64,000 bases of DNA from Caenorhabditis remanei (taxonomy: Eukaryota; Nematoda; Chromadorea; Rhabditida; Rhabditidae): contig NC_071330.1 in NCBI RefSeq assembly GCF_010183535.1, positions 5,995,717 to 6,059,716 on the forward strand, in the 5' to 3' direction. Positions 23,001 through 35,235 of this stretch are shown one piece after another; the first letter of the stretch is position 1; each line of letters starts with the position of its first letter. The translations under genes and the position numbers were made by a program. A model generated the notes under the pieces. It saw nothing but the letters and a program-made list of their open reading frames with translations. It searched no databases and was not told the DNA's origin.

Positions 23001-26000
23001 TAGCGATAGCTGCTGGTAGTTTCGCAGCATCGTCTCCAGCTGAGAAGCGAAGTTTTCGATTGAACAACTCATCTGCGTCGGGCTACAATTTTGAAAGTTA
23101 GTATGCTGGATTTCAAATTTAAGTTTTACCTGGAAATTCCTTAGATACTCAAGTCCTTCAGTGAATGTATTCTTCATTCGAACCAAGTCAGCATCATCAA
23201 TCGAACATTCTCCCTTGATTGCAGCATCAAGTCTTGAGACTGCTTCGCTCATGTTGGAACTCTCGATTTCGAGAACATCTCGCAGATTGCTCATTGTTCT
23301 GCTCTCGGTGGCTTGGAAAGTGTCGATTTCCATCAAGAAATTGTCTTCTTTCTTTTTCAGTTCTCGTTGGTATCTGGAAATGGGGGAAGTAGTAATGAGT
23401 AGCTTTAATTTGAACGTTTTGTGATGCGCCTAGCAAGTTGTGGAGTTTCGAGGTCTTTTGAAGACCAACAAATATATCAAAATCCTATTCAACCAGCAGA
23501 TTGTTTTCCCATTTCCCAAATGACTCACCTGTGAAAATACTCCTTGACTTCAGCTTTCGTAGTTTCACAATTCATAGTCATCATGTCAATTCCTTTCGAT
23601 AAATTATCCGACGCTTCCGTAATCCGATTGGCAAGTCTTTTCACTTGATTCAACAGTCTCGACATGTCTCTTTTCAGCATATCCATATGAGTCTGTCGAC
23701 ACTCTTTGCATGCCTTCCGATCACAATGTGCACATGGCTCACAGTCCGCTTTCTCATCACATATTTTGCATCTCTCCAGATTGTACCTGTGAATGTATTC
23801 TTCGATTTCTGCCGACGATTCTGGAGTGGCTTGCAGATGAATCTCGAGAAACCCGGTTAGTGTGTAGTTTGGCTGAAAACATACTTGTTTTTTCCTGTTT
23901 TTTGATTAGGTTTTTGTGATTTCTGGTACCTGAAAAGCCTTGACTCCGTCGTATGGAATATTGTGTTCTGCCCTGCATTCTGGACATTTCAGATTTCGGT
24001 GAAGAGTATCTGCACAGCTTTCCAGACATGGATAGCAGAAGGTGTGTTGGCAAGGAAGTAATTTTGGTTGTCTGTAAATTTGATACGATATGGGTTAGTT
24101 CCTCGATTTCACAACTCGTTTCCGTTACAAAAATCATAAAAGTCATCTTTATCTGTCTGATTTCTCTTCGATATCTTTCAAAGAGCATCCCCTTGCTCTC
24201 TCTTTTCCCGAGGTGTAATACACACACTTTGCATCTTTTCTTTTCCTCAATCCGAATGGCAAAATAGTTTGAAATTGGCGGAGATTCCGAGTGGAAAAGA
24301 GGCGAAAGTGTCTTCACTCTTCTCTCCGGTTGTAAAAAAGAAAAAAGAAATGGAAAGTAGAGGAAAAGCCGTTCGTGATGGACACAACTCTCACAGAGAG
24401 AAATTGTTTCGAAATACAATTAGTTGAAGAAGAAAAAAGATGAGACGACTGAAGTCATTACGTGATTAATTTGTAGTTTGTAGCGTAAACAGCAGTTTCC
24501 GAAATAACGTTTCATTTGCCAAAACTCTTTCGAAACGGTTACAAAGTTTTGAATTATTGGAAATAAATGAACGGAACCTGTGTGTCCTGATGTCTGTACA
24601 ACTTCGTGTCAGCATGTGTAAAATGTGACATAAGTGTTCAAAGCTAGAGTAATCTGATATATAAAGTTTCGGTTTCATGCATTCATAGGTGTCTATGAGT
24701 CTCGAAAACTGATCTGCTGACCTCAATGACTCTTGAACTGGAAAATAACAGAGAGGAAGGTTGTGCCAGGGAACATAAAAATTGGGAGATTTCGTTTAAC
24801 CAGAGGGTTTTCTGTATAAAAACTTGGAGTACTCTGGAGAATCAGATGTAACTGGAGAGTTAAAAGAAGCGGGAATTTAGAACAAAACTTGAAAGATTTC
24901 TGTACGCCAAATCACGATTTACTTCTCGAAAACTTAAAAATCTCTTTAAAAATTTTTGTATTTGTGGCACCAGTAGGCATCCAAGACTAACTTGCACTGA
25001 AACTGTAAAAACCCGAAGCCTATTAATCTGGTGATGCTGCTACAAACGATGACTCTCCTGGACAATAATGCTTTGCTTTCAACTCTTAAAACCGAATGGT
25101 AAGTGCACTAAAATCAATTTAGTTCTCATCATTCAGTTTTCCTTCTATTGGCTCAAACTCTGATGTTTTAACAACTAACTCCCTCTCCTAAATCCACAAG
25201 ATATCAATGTACTCTCTTTCCTGTTCCACTACCAGATTCTCCCTTCACAAGATTTTCGATTCGTGATCTGATCCTCTATATTGTTGATCACTTAACTTCC
25301 CTTTTCCACCCAAAAGAAGTCTTGATTTTATTGTTGTTTTTCACAAATTGGCGGGGAGCAAATATCACTTGTTTATTATGCTTTCGTCTACAGTTTCCTC
25401 TTCCCTCAACAAAAGTCTAGATTTTGAAAATCGAAATCAGCGAGCGGTACTCCAAGAGACTCAGAGGGTCATGTGATAACACTGGTCAGTCATTGAAAAG
25501 AAATAAGTCACACGCTCTTTTCTCCTTCTCAAATCACTTCAAATTGCACTAGGTTTTCTTGTTTTGTCCCCCCATCTCTTAACACAACTTTGTCAAAACG
25601 AACAGCTGATTGAGATCACAGACTTACTTGTAGCGATCGAGACAAATCGGACACGTCAGCAACTGCTCGATCTTTTCAAGAGGGTTCACGAAATCAGCTG
25701 GTCGACTTGATGGTGGACGTGACATCAGCTCGCGCATCTGAAAGAAATAGAGAGAGGTCATATGGTTTTGGTTGTTTTTTGAAGATTTGAACTGTTTTCA
25801 CACTGAATAAGTGGTCGAAAACTAGTGTTACTGGTTATGAAACTCTGGGAAATTTAGGCCAAGAAACAAGTTTTTGGAGAAAAGAAGAAGTTCATAACGA
25901 CAATCAGAGAGAGTTTTCAAACTGATTCAAGAATCTCAGATAAGACTTTGTCAAATATATTTTTTAAAAAACGAGACTTTCGAGTTTCATCGTTTTTTGT

Positions 26001-26359
26001 AACCTGATTATATTGAAAATTCGGGCTACCGTATACATTTTGGAATTCGTTAAGAAGAAAACTGGCGTAGAGTCATTCAGTATCTTTTTTCGATTCTTGA
26101 GTTTATAATTTTCTTTAAAATTTTGATAGCGCGTTCATAAATCCATGCTAACTAAACCTTTTTCAGTTTCCCCCTATGAATCAAGATTCTGATTTTTTGA
26201 AAACCTACAGAATCAACGCCTACTCAGCAACATTCCCGAATCCAAAAGTTAATTTTTGATGTTTCAAAAAGTTTAAAGTCATCCCCAATTACGAAATCTT
26301 CCAATATCTTCACTTACTTTTTCGCGAGCCTCTGCCTCATTTTGTGGAGAACTGCTCAT
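20096..26359 (-). CDS. nhl-1: NHL-1, RING finger / B-box / coiled-coil / NHL-repeat (TRIM-NHL) protein
   Basis: A TRIM-NHL protein, probably an E3 ubiquitin ligase. The order is a short N-terminus ([14 protein letters not shown], exon 26359-26318), then a C3HC4 RING ([29 protein letters not shown]) split over exons near 25628-25738 and 23930-24073. Next come a B-box-like zinc motif ([19 protein letters not shown]) and coiled-coil exons (about 22900-23680). A long low-complexity region in 20695-22060 holds PPLPRQQSS, an 11-Thr run and [16 protein letters not shown]. About five NHL repeats form the C-terminal propeller ([20 protein letters not shown], then [40 protein letters not shown], ending ENHRIQIF). 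It agrees closely with C. elegans NHL-1 (F54G8.4). The intron at 24074-25627 is about 1.55 kb and holds nothing I recognise. The gene ends close to srp-9 on the other strand. Confidence 0.95.
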
Positions 26360-27410
26360 GAGGATTTATCTATTTTCAGCAAAAAATAAATTTCAGAATA
26401 TATTGTTCAGATTTCAAATGTGTATCCAATAAATTCAAAATAACAAGGGGACAGGATTTGAGAAGATGAAGAAGACGAATCGAATATAATAATAAAGTGG
26501 GGTGTACTTGGAGAGTTGGGGATGAGTGTGCGGAGTGCTCCCGGGAGCCAATTCGATGAGAGATAAGAGACGACAGAGATGTCAGAGAAAGAGATCTGGG
26601 AGCAACAAGGAAAACGACGCCCCCGAGAGAAAAGATAGACAGAGAGAGAGAGATCGAATCCAGCACAAATACTGCGGATATCAATTGGGATGGAGGGAAG
26701 AAGTTGCGTGGGGTGCGCGGATATTGAAAGAGAAAAGTAAAAGAACAGTTCGTTCTTTATTTGATTATTTACTCATCAGTTTTGAAACCGATGGGAATTT
26801 GAAAAAAGAGATGCAAAAAATGGAGAGATATCCAACTGGTTTGTTGGTTTCTGCAGCAGACGAGATGGATGGTGTGCAGATATATTTTTGAAGGAAACGG
26901 TGAGACTAGTGATAGATCTCAGTGTCCCAGCGATTGTCTGTTTATCCAGATGTCCACTTTGCCAACACGAATCTGTTTTATTTTGCACTACGAGTGTTTA
27001 TGTCTGCTCCAGAGTTTCCCGGAATTACGGTATACCGATTTTCTACCTACCTTCCGACTTCCTTTTAAAAATTTCTGGAAGAATTGACTTTTCTTTGAAA
27101 TTTTGAGTTATTTTTCTTAGGGAAACGCTTGCAAGTGTCAGGAAGTCTGACTTTTTGAAATAATTTATGAACCCTAAATTCATGAATATTACTTCCGATC
27201 TCCTTTGTTTTTGACTTCTGAGATTTTCACAACTTTCATCTGCCGAAATTCTTCAGTAAACGGACCAAACTTTTTCTGCGTCTCTCCATTTCCAACATAG
27301 TTTCTTTTCAGTTTCGATAGACCGTTGTTGTGACAACCACCGTTTTGGTCTTAGCTTTTTTCTACCCAACTTCACTCGTACGTGCCATTTTATCAACTTT
27401 TTTATTATAA
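26360..27410. other. Spacer between nhl-1 5' end and the L-domain gene 3' end
   Basis: About 1 kb on the upstream side of nhl-1. It contains a GA microsatellite (about 26640-26655) and short inverted ACGGTATACC-like words near 27028. I see no gene. Confidence 0.55.
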
Positions 27411-29299
27411 TTACTCCATGACAAACTTCAATAAATAAAACATTAAAAATACAAATGTTGGTTTGAAAACCCGATAGTTCAAGTTGTCCTTCGTATCGTT
27501 AGATGGCGGCCCGCTCTGAAAAATATATAATTAAATTTCAGAAGTGACATATCGAGATTAAATTGTTTTCTAATCTCTTGATTGATAACTTACTTTTCCA
27601 ACAGAACTCAACGTTGTCGAATTACTTCCTCCCTTTCCAGTCTCCACTGTGAATTCCGAAGACGTTGCGGTCGTGTGATTCTGGCTCTGATCTTGATTTG
27701 GGAGAGCAGAACTCGTACGATTATCTGGAATGTTTCTGATGTGAACAGGTGGAAATCGAAAATAAACTATTTACCACAAATAGAATCTGCTATTTCACCG
27801 ATTGTTATCTGACCAAGTTTATACAAATTTTCGCAGGTGTCTAGAGATAATTGAGTGAGTAATGGATTAGAGAATGCGAAGAGAACATCTGGATATTTGC
27901 CAAAATATGGAATAGAGGAGAGATTTGAAAGCTCAATATCCGCCAGGTAGGGGTTATCCTGGAGGAAGATAACCGGAAGGTCAGCTGAAAAATGAGCAGG
28001 AAATTGGAGATCAAAGAATTTTTGACTCACGTTGATAATTGTATATTCTCCATAAATTAGGGAATCTCAAACTGACAACATCACTCTCAAAAACTATAAT
28101 CGACCCCATTATTTGCTCAATATCATTCAGTCTGAAATCAGAAAACCATCATGAAATTCTTTACTCTTGAAGCATACCTGCTCTGAAAATCAGTCTCATT
28201 TATATCCTTGGTTCCATTCAGAACCAAAGAATCCGTCAGAACTTGACATCCTGTAGGAATATTTGTTTCGTCAAAGAAATCAAAATTGTCGAGTCTACAG
28301 TAGTTTCCTGGAATAACGTTGCTACCGTAACCAACTACCGTAACCCGCGAAACCAACTTGTTGGATCACAAATCCGAATATGTGGAGCATAAAACTTCTC
28401 TGTTTCCATAAACTGTTCCAACTCATCTTCCGACAGACACAACGATGGATTATCCACTAAATAAATGCCATACTCTGACTTTTTGCTCACAATGACCTAA
28501 ATATCGGATTTCTTTTTTGAAACTTTTCGTTTATTTGCTCACCTTCTTCAAACTTGTGAAGTACAACCTACGCAGTAAACTATTTTTTGCAATCGTTATT
28601 ATATTTCCATAAGCTGAAAATAAAAGGAAATTAAGTTTAGTTGAAGAGTTCAGAAGTCTAGCTACGTACATGAACAGGTGGACGAATTTCCACTCTGTGA
28701 ATATTGAATTGTTTCAAGATTCGATAAAATGGAAAGGGTGGTGAACCCAGAATTCGCTATAGTGATACATCCAAAGATGGTGGTCACGTTTTGAAGTTTG
28801 TACTCGATGATCTGAAATTTAACAGTTGTGGAACATCTGGAACATCTGGATATCCGGAAAAAGCAACATCTAAAATCCAATTTTCCGCAAATTGTCTTGT
28901 CTAACTCTGCAGGCTAAACCAAAGCGTCGAATCGAAAAAAAATGCGACTGTCATGAGGGGTTTCCCTCCAAAATGAGGTCAATGTTACTAATATTTTACT
29001 GAAATCCCTCGTGATGAATCATGTTAGACGTCCAAACATCCGGAGTTACGAATAATTTAAAAGTTAAACCAAACTGCTAATATTCACCTCAAACGGTGGC
29101 ATTGTAGACTCCAAACCCATTTGAATATGTCCGTGGATAGTCGTACAGTTGTCAGGTAGTTTGTCCAATTCACATAACGGACAGTAGCAATCTACAGTAA
29201 TCTTCATACTCTTCTCATTTGAAGTTTAAACTTACCATGCCCAAGAACCAGATTGTATAGTTGAGATAAAAAAGCGGCGAGAATAAGTGACCATTTCAT
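27411..29299 (-). CDS. Secreted, probably GPI-anchored receptor-L-domain protein (insulin/EGF-receptor-like L domain)
   Basis: About ten small exons on the minus strand. Those I could fix are 29299-29236, 29191-29088, 28811-28670, 28613-28543 and 28496 down to about 28360, then pieces to 27776, a linker exon, and 27516-27411. The protein starts with a signal peptide, MKWSLILAAFLSQLYNLVLG. A Cys-rich stretch follows (CYCPLCELDKLPDNCTTIHG), then two receptor-L-domain modules with typical strands (IFGCITIANSGFTTLSILSN; VLTDSLVLNGTKDINETDF). After that comes a Ser/Thr-rich linker (RTSSALPNQDQSQNHTTATS) and a hydrophobic C-terminus with no cytosolic tail (PTFVFLMFYLLKFVME), as in GPI-anchored proteins. 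The junction near 28300-28370 is ambiguous: an approximately 50-bp intron with GGGTTACGG donor fits best. The nematode family is known as IRLD-like; the function is unknown. Confidence 0.75.
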
Positions 29300-29584
29300 T
29301 CATAAATCAAAGAGAGACTGGCTCCTCGTCTCTTGTTTTCCAATTGAGTATTGGGGGGAGAGCAGACGAGAGATAAATAACAAACTTATGATTGAATTTT
29401 CCACTTCTTTTTTTCTCTCTCCAAAAAATAACAGCACGCCCACTGAAAACCGGAAGAAAGGGGATTGTCATAGTAACCGAAACGAGTTTCTCACACCTTC
29501 ACACTGCACTCACTGACTGCAGAGTGAGATAGAAAAGGATACTGAATTCTGTTAGGGGTATAATTAAGTAGAGAAGGGCAAATT
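29300..29584. other. Divergent spacer upstream of the L-domain gene and the 116-aa ORF
   Basis: A short region separating two starts that face away from each other. It is GA/CT-rich (TCTCTCTCC near 29416) and carries a likely promoter for the L-domain gene. I name no specific site. Confidence 0.4.
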
Positions 29585-29935
29585 ATGGACTTTCTGAAGT
29601 TCAAGAAAACAAACTTTCAATGTGAGAAGGTAACCAGTAATGTCTCGGAATCTTTTCAAAGTATGAGAAGAAAATCGAAAATTGGACGATTCGGATATGA
29701 AGTTCGGTACGAACTGACATACAGTCTGACTCAAGAAAGGGAAAAAATGCTTGAACTTTTAATCGGCGAGGTCCGGAATCAAGGAAATACCGTCAGCCAA
29801 TTTTTGCGGCGCGTTGCCTGGACTGACGGAGTCTGGATAGAATATTCAACTCCATTCGAAAAAGTAATCAAGAAAAAATGTTTTTATGTTCATGTGCTTT
29901 ATTATGTTCTAGCTTTATTTACAAACATTCAGTGA
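29585..29935 (+). CDS. Hypothetical protein, 116 aa
   Basis: An open frame of 116 codons from ATG 29585 to TGA 29933 in a gap between two minus-strand genes. It starts MDFLKFKKTNFQCEKV. It is mainly basic and polar, with KSKIGRFGYEVRYELTYSLT and QREKMLELLIGEVRNQGN-like amphipathic stretches, and ends in a hydrophobic YVHVLYYVLALFTNIQ. Its length in AT-rich DNA and mixed composition favour real coding. There is no recognised domain, no clear acceptor before it, and possible internal splice signals (AAG|gtaacc near 29629; AAA|gtaatc near 29861), so exon limits are uncertain. It ends 35 bp from the ptr-like gene's stop on the other strand. Confidence 0.45.
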   Translation: MDFLKFKKTNFQCEKVTSNVSESFQSMRRKSKIGRFGYEVRYELTYSLTQEREKMLELLIGEVRNQGNTVSQFLRRVAWTDGVWIEYSTPFEKVIKKKCFYVHVLYYVLALFTNIQ

Positions 29936-29970
29936 CTGACTAAAATTGGAAGAGATCCACAAATATTTGT

Positions 29971-32900
29971 TCATAACCCATAAGGATCTTCATAATGACT
30001 TTCTTCTTCATCTTGATGTGGCTCATAAGCCACCATATACTCAGAATCTGGAACAATTGTATCCAGAAGAACTGGAAGGAATATCAACCCATGAAGTATT
30101 CCCAATCCGACTACAAAGAATACGGTATTCACAAAAGTTCTGACAATATAAGAATGAACGAAAGACAGCAAAGAGACTCCGATTGCAGTGGATAGAGCAG
30201 ACTGTAAGATTGGTTCCGTCATAACAAGAAGACATTTCTGAAAAATAATAATTTGGGAAATTAATATATGAGATATACTAACCTCTAGACGATTGTCTCT
30301 CTGAATAACAAAATGAAAAGTGGTATGTGTTACATAATCGACTGAGAAACCAACACTCATAACAATTGTTATCATGGAGATGATGTCAAGTCGAGTGTTA
30401 GTGGCTGCCAAGGCACCAATTACTCCAATATTTACAGAGAGGATGGCAAATGCAATACACATTGCAGAGACGGGTCGAGGGACCTGAAGATTTTTGAGTA
30501 ATTTTAAAAAGTAACTGTAGCGCAGAACGCGTCTTGAAACTGCGCTCCACTGAATCTTTAAATTGAAAAGACACGAACAAGAATTCAGTGGAGCGCAGTT
30601 GCAAACATTCACAAAATCCGAATAACTTCCGATCCTTACCCACCATCAGAACACATATTGAAAGCATCGTTAGAATTGCTGACACTACATCAATGATAAC
30701 ATTATAAACCGTAGTCATTTGTTGATCTACCAATAAGAAACTTGTATCATAAACGAATCCACTGAATCCACTTGTCTCCATTATTCTCCTCATGTATTCT
30801 GCTCTCGGAGCATCATTATCCTTTCCCAGTCTCCTCACTCGAAACATCATTTTGATCGCTTCAATCTTTCCAGTCATCGTGAAACGAATGTCATTTCGAA
30901 ACTTCAAATGAGGTTCTTTTGCCAGAAATGTGTGAAGTTCATCTGAAAAGTCGGATTCTGAATACTTCTTTCCTCGTCGACTTTTTTCGAACGGTTGAAG
31001 CCAGAACTCCGCAGGCGAGCTGTATTCACTTCTGAAATTTAAAAAATGTTTGAAGTTACTCATCGAAAAGTTTCAAGTCTCAAGCTCACCCTCCCAAATC
31101 ATGATACAACCTCATCAGATCTCTTCGTACCATCGGATCTCGAATCGATATATTTTTAGCTCGTACCAGTGCAAAACAGAATCCACCGTAATCCGCAAAT
31201 AGCCTCTCTTGTGCTTCTAACTCTTTCGACACATATGAATCATCTGGAGCCAATAATTTCAGATCCAGTCCTAGAGGTAACCCAATGGCGTAATGAATTG
31301 CAGTGAATAGGTAAACTATGAAAATACAAAATACTCCGATTCGAGAAGGCCATGGATTGAGGATTTTGAACAGGTACTTGGCGACGATTGAAGCAAAATC
31401 GAAGCTAGGATCGGAGTGTTGTTTCATAATTTTGGTTTCATCTGAAATATCGATATTATTTCAGTGATTTTCAGTAATAAATTCAGGACAACTCACTAGA
31501 TGGTGCCGTATCATAACAACAAAAAACGGGATGCCTTCCAGAAACTTCTCTCCGACAACATAATGACATGACAGCATTGAAAAATGTGACTTGAAATATG
31601 AACATGAAGAGAATTGCCATTGCGCAATATGTACAAAATACTCCTGGAAATAAATAAAGCGTCATTTCATAACCAAGTAGGAAGTGACTCACGAACTGCA
31701 TGAAAATCTGAAATACTTCCGATAGCGAAGGATAAACCGTCCGTCAGAGAAGTCAGGAATAGAGATGCAGCAGATTCAGTGAGGGCATAAATGTATCTTT
31801 GTTCTTCGTTGGATGACTTTTTGGTCATCCTCCAACTTTTCAGCATCAGAAACATGTTGTCAGTTCCGATGGCTGAAATTTCCAGCTATTCGAAGTAATA
31901 GTGCGGAAAACTAATGAAACTTACAAACAACTAAAAATGGCATGATAAAAACCAGTGGGAGAAACGGATACTGTAAATAAATGAGGAGAGAAGTTGATGC
32001 AATTGTAGCCATTGTTGCATTAAACATGGCGAAAAATCCAATAAACGGTTGAGATTTGACAACTTGGAAAGAGGAACATGCGAACATACAGAATACAACG
32101 AGAACTAATGATGTCCATGGCATCCATGGTATCAATAATTCCCCATTTCTCTCCATTTCTTTTGCAAGACTTTTAGATGATGACCATAATATTGTTGAGT
32201 TGGATTCTTTGTAACGGGGTATTGCTGTGAGAAATAGGTCTATCCATCTGGAACGAAACAAGAAATTGGAAATATCTAGCTTTAAATTAAGAGAGAGAGT
32301 TACCGTTCCGTTGATTCACTAGCCTCGAATATATAAGTCATTCGAACCGCTTTTGAAGATCGAATTGGAGAGTTTCCTTCTTTATCGTGAGACTGAAAAC
32401 AAAATACTCGGTTAGTTTTTCAAATCTGTGTTCTCACTTTTGGTTCAATTTTGACGCCGCCAAAAACCATTGCATTATCCACAATAAAGTCCCCGAACTT
32501 TAAATTTGGATATCGTAGAAGGAATTGGATGGCGAATTCCTAAAAGTATTATTGCATTGTTCATACTGACTGACAAAATTTACCGGTGTACTATCTTCCA
32601 ATGCAAAAGCAATCGGATGCATTGTGCAAGCTTCATCATCTCGATTCCTTAAGCAGTTCATAGCAACGTTGTCACCTTGTCTTGTCTGAAAATATGCTAT
32701 TTACATGGGCCGCGGAAATTGAAACTAACCTCCAACCCCATCACAAACTTATGAAGTCTCGCCATCCTCTGAATTCCAGAAGACGAGAGAATATTGCCTT
32801 CCGGATTCTCATCCTCTATTACAGTATACACAAATTTCGATCCGAATATACTATAAGTGTCTCTTTGAGCATCTTTTGGTGGAAACATATCCAATAATTC

Positions 32901-33222
32901 TTTCAAATCCCTCAAACTTCTCATATCATCCGGAAGAAATACTTGAAGAGTGTCGTTTGTAACATTCAAATGGAAATTTGTAACCGTGAGAGTCACTGAA
33001 AATTTATATATTTGGGTGTTCTCGGAATGAAATAGTAGTCACTACACTACAAACCAATTGAGACCGTTAGTAGTGGAGGAATGATGATGAATGGAAGTGG
33101 CCAACGGACAACAACAGTACTCTCATACTGAAAATATATCAATTTCAGAAAACCAAGAACACAAATCAGTAACTAACCTCGAAAAACTGCGAAACGACAG
33201 ATTGAAAGTTGAGAGATTTCAT
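29971..33222 (-). CDS. ptr-9: Patched-related RND-family membrane protein with sterol-sensing domain (probably ptr-9)
   Basis: Patched-related proteins are 12-pass RND permease homologues that act in nematode cuticle formation, trafficking and growth. About 14 exons run from ATG 33222 ([15 protein letters not shown]) to TGA at 29971. The first membrane helix is [18 protein letters not shown], followed by a large extracellular loop. The sterol-sensing domain is in about 31480-32260 (FLVVC, then [35 protein letters not shown]). After a second loop comes the RND helix with [16 protein letters not shown]. The cytosolic tail is acidic and ends HYEDPYGL. The gene number is assigned from the order nhl-1, L-domain gene, this gene, dgk-3, as I remember it for F54G8. 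The family call is firm; the specific ptr number less so. One intron (30484-30639) carries a perfect hairpin. Confidence 0.85.
30538..30600. repeat. Perfect 18-bp hairpin in a patched-related-gene intron
   Basis: AACTGCGCTCCACTGAAT at 30538-30555 is repeated in perfect inverted form at 30583-30600 with a 27-nt loop. It sits inside the 156-bp intron 30484-30639. It is probably a short palindromic repeat related to the TGTAGCGCAG word just before it. A microRNA-like stem is less likely because the stem is short and fully paired. Confidence 0.7.
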
Positions 33223-35235
33223 ATTCTCTTTCTCACTTTACGACTGGTTTCTTTTCTTTTCTATTCTCGAAGTACGGTTCTGAGCAATTAGTCAGAACGA
33301 CGTCGTAGCGCAGGTAATTGAGAGAAAGGCATAGCTGACCCAGATTATTACGGGAATGAAGAACAAGTGTTTGGAATCTTTGGAGAGAGGGGAAACACGT
33401 GGAAAAAGGAAAGGAGTTGAAGGGGAGAGGACGGAAGAATGAATGAATATTTGGAAACCAAGGAGAACGGCATCAAACACCAAAGAAACAATTTCTTAAA
33501 ATGGCAACTTTCGATTTTCGATATCAGACATTTTCACGTATCAGATAACGATAGATAAAACCTTTGAGCCGATTTCAAAAATCCTTCTATGAGATTTGGA
33601 CCAAAAAATCTTTCTCGACCACGAAGTTCACTAATACACAATCGTGAAGGAAGCAGCATAGGAGAGGAGCTTGTACAATTTGATTCCAAAATCGTGATAA
33701 GAATTAACTCTTAAATTAAGTTGATGTTGTTTCACAGTACTACCGAGCAGAGTTGCGCGGATGTGATTTTTTTTAAACGGAAGTCGGAAGTCGAACGTGA
33801 AAATCTGAAAAAGGAAGTTGGAAGTAGATTTTTCGCAAATATTCAAAAAGTCCATGAGACAAAATCATACCATTTTTGGTGAAGGAATTTTTTTCAATGT
33901 CCTTTTAGATATTTTTCTATGCATTTCTGCAAAATGTACTCTTTCTAGATTTCACAGTTATGGAAAGACGGAAGTCGGAATGAAAATTCTGAAAACGGAG
34001 GTCGGAAGTCGGAAGTCGGAATTCCGCGTAACTATGCTACCGATGTACATTATGCCATAGGTTTTTTAGTTTTTTCATGATGTCCTTTCATTGACCATGT
34101 ATGAGCCATACATGCATATATCTGTAAGCTAAATATCTCTAAATAGTATGAAAGATATTTAATCTTGCTTCGTAGAATCATTTTTTTTCGGAAAACAATC
34201 AGAAATATTAATTGAAAAGTAATCCTTTCGAGCATTTCATTGTCAGAAGAGGCTGTCTTTTGTAATCCAATTCTGCCCACTCTTTTCGTACAGCGTTTTA
34301 CTTAACATCACCTTTTTGGAATTATTTGGGAAATGCTTTTTCTTATTTGAAAGATTTTTTGTAGTTAAATCATGAACTGTTTCTTCTGAATTGCATAAAT
34401 ATCTTCCCAACTATATTTTTCCTAAATGATTCACAACTCTTACAACAGAAAACATCGTACTAAAACTGTACTTCTCTCTACGTCACCCATCTCTTCTAAT
34501 CTCATTCCAGTTCATCTCTTTCCCCTTTTTACGACACGCCTCAACGTTTTTTGTCCCCTTCTTTTATCCGATTTATCACAAATCACACCAACGGCTCAGT
34601 GAAACGAAGGAGGTTTATCAATTTTCCATATGGCTGAACTTCATGGCTTCTCCCTCTACTCCTTCGACGTCTTCTTTTTATTCTTTTTTTTCATATCCTT
34701 TTCAGCTTCTTACCTTTCTTATGACAGGTCATATGTGTCGTCGTCGTAATCACTTCTCCGGAAATATGCGTCAATCTGTGAACTTTCTTCTTTCCACAGA
34801 AGTCTCATTCTGCAATTGAGGTGTCGATTGATTCTTCGCGTGACTTCTCTCTCAAAAAAGAGCTGAAAAAAGGATTATCGGAGGGGAGAGGTGGTGAAGA
34901 AGCAGTCGAGAGCAACCACATCGTCTCCTCCCCTTTTTTCTTTCCGACGAGTCGTTTCTCCTGCGCAAAAAGAAGAAGAAGAGAAAAGGGAAAAAGAGGC
35001 CAATCTTGTCAAACGTATTAAAAGTGTATTTATAAATGTGTTAATATACATAATATCAGGAGCTGGATTTGAGTCGGGACGAGCCTCTCGCTTCTCAATC
35101 CGTTAGTCTTCTCTTCTTCTTTTTCCTTTTTTTCTTCTTTTCTTACTTCATCATCTTCATCTCCACACCTCATCATCATCATTTTCTTTTTTCCTTTTTT
35201 CATAACAGATCTCATATTTATTCCATTTTCAGAAA
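33223..35235. other. Divergent promoter region between the patched-related gene and dgk-3
   Basis: About 2 kb between two starts that face away. It contains the 33748-34038 element (separate entry). From 34440 on there is C/T-rich sequence on the + strand leading to dgk-3. I see no gene. An ATTTTCAG acceptor stands three bases before the dgk-3 ATG. Confidence 0.55.
33748..34038. mobile_element. Degenerate small element with GCGCGGA ends and CGGAAGTC repeats
   Basis: About 290 bp bounded by imperfect inverted repeats (GCAGAGTTGCGCGGA at the left; TCCGCGTAACTATGCT at the right, about 13 of 16 positions matching). Next to each end stand direct CGGAAGTCGGAAGTCG units. It resembles the short element at 12865-12938 and is probably an older non-autonomous transposon. 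Confidence 0.6.

Noticed and set aside
24466..24726. 86-codon open frame in the large nhl-1 intron, same strand
   Set aside because: A possible acceptor precedes it, but the peptide is not protein-like in composition and no donor joins it to nhl-1 exons in a way that keeps the known protein.
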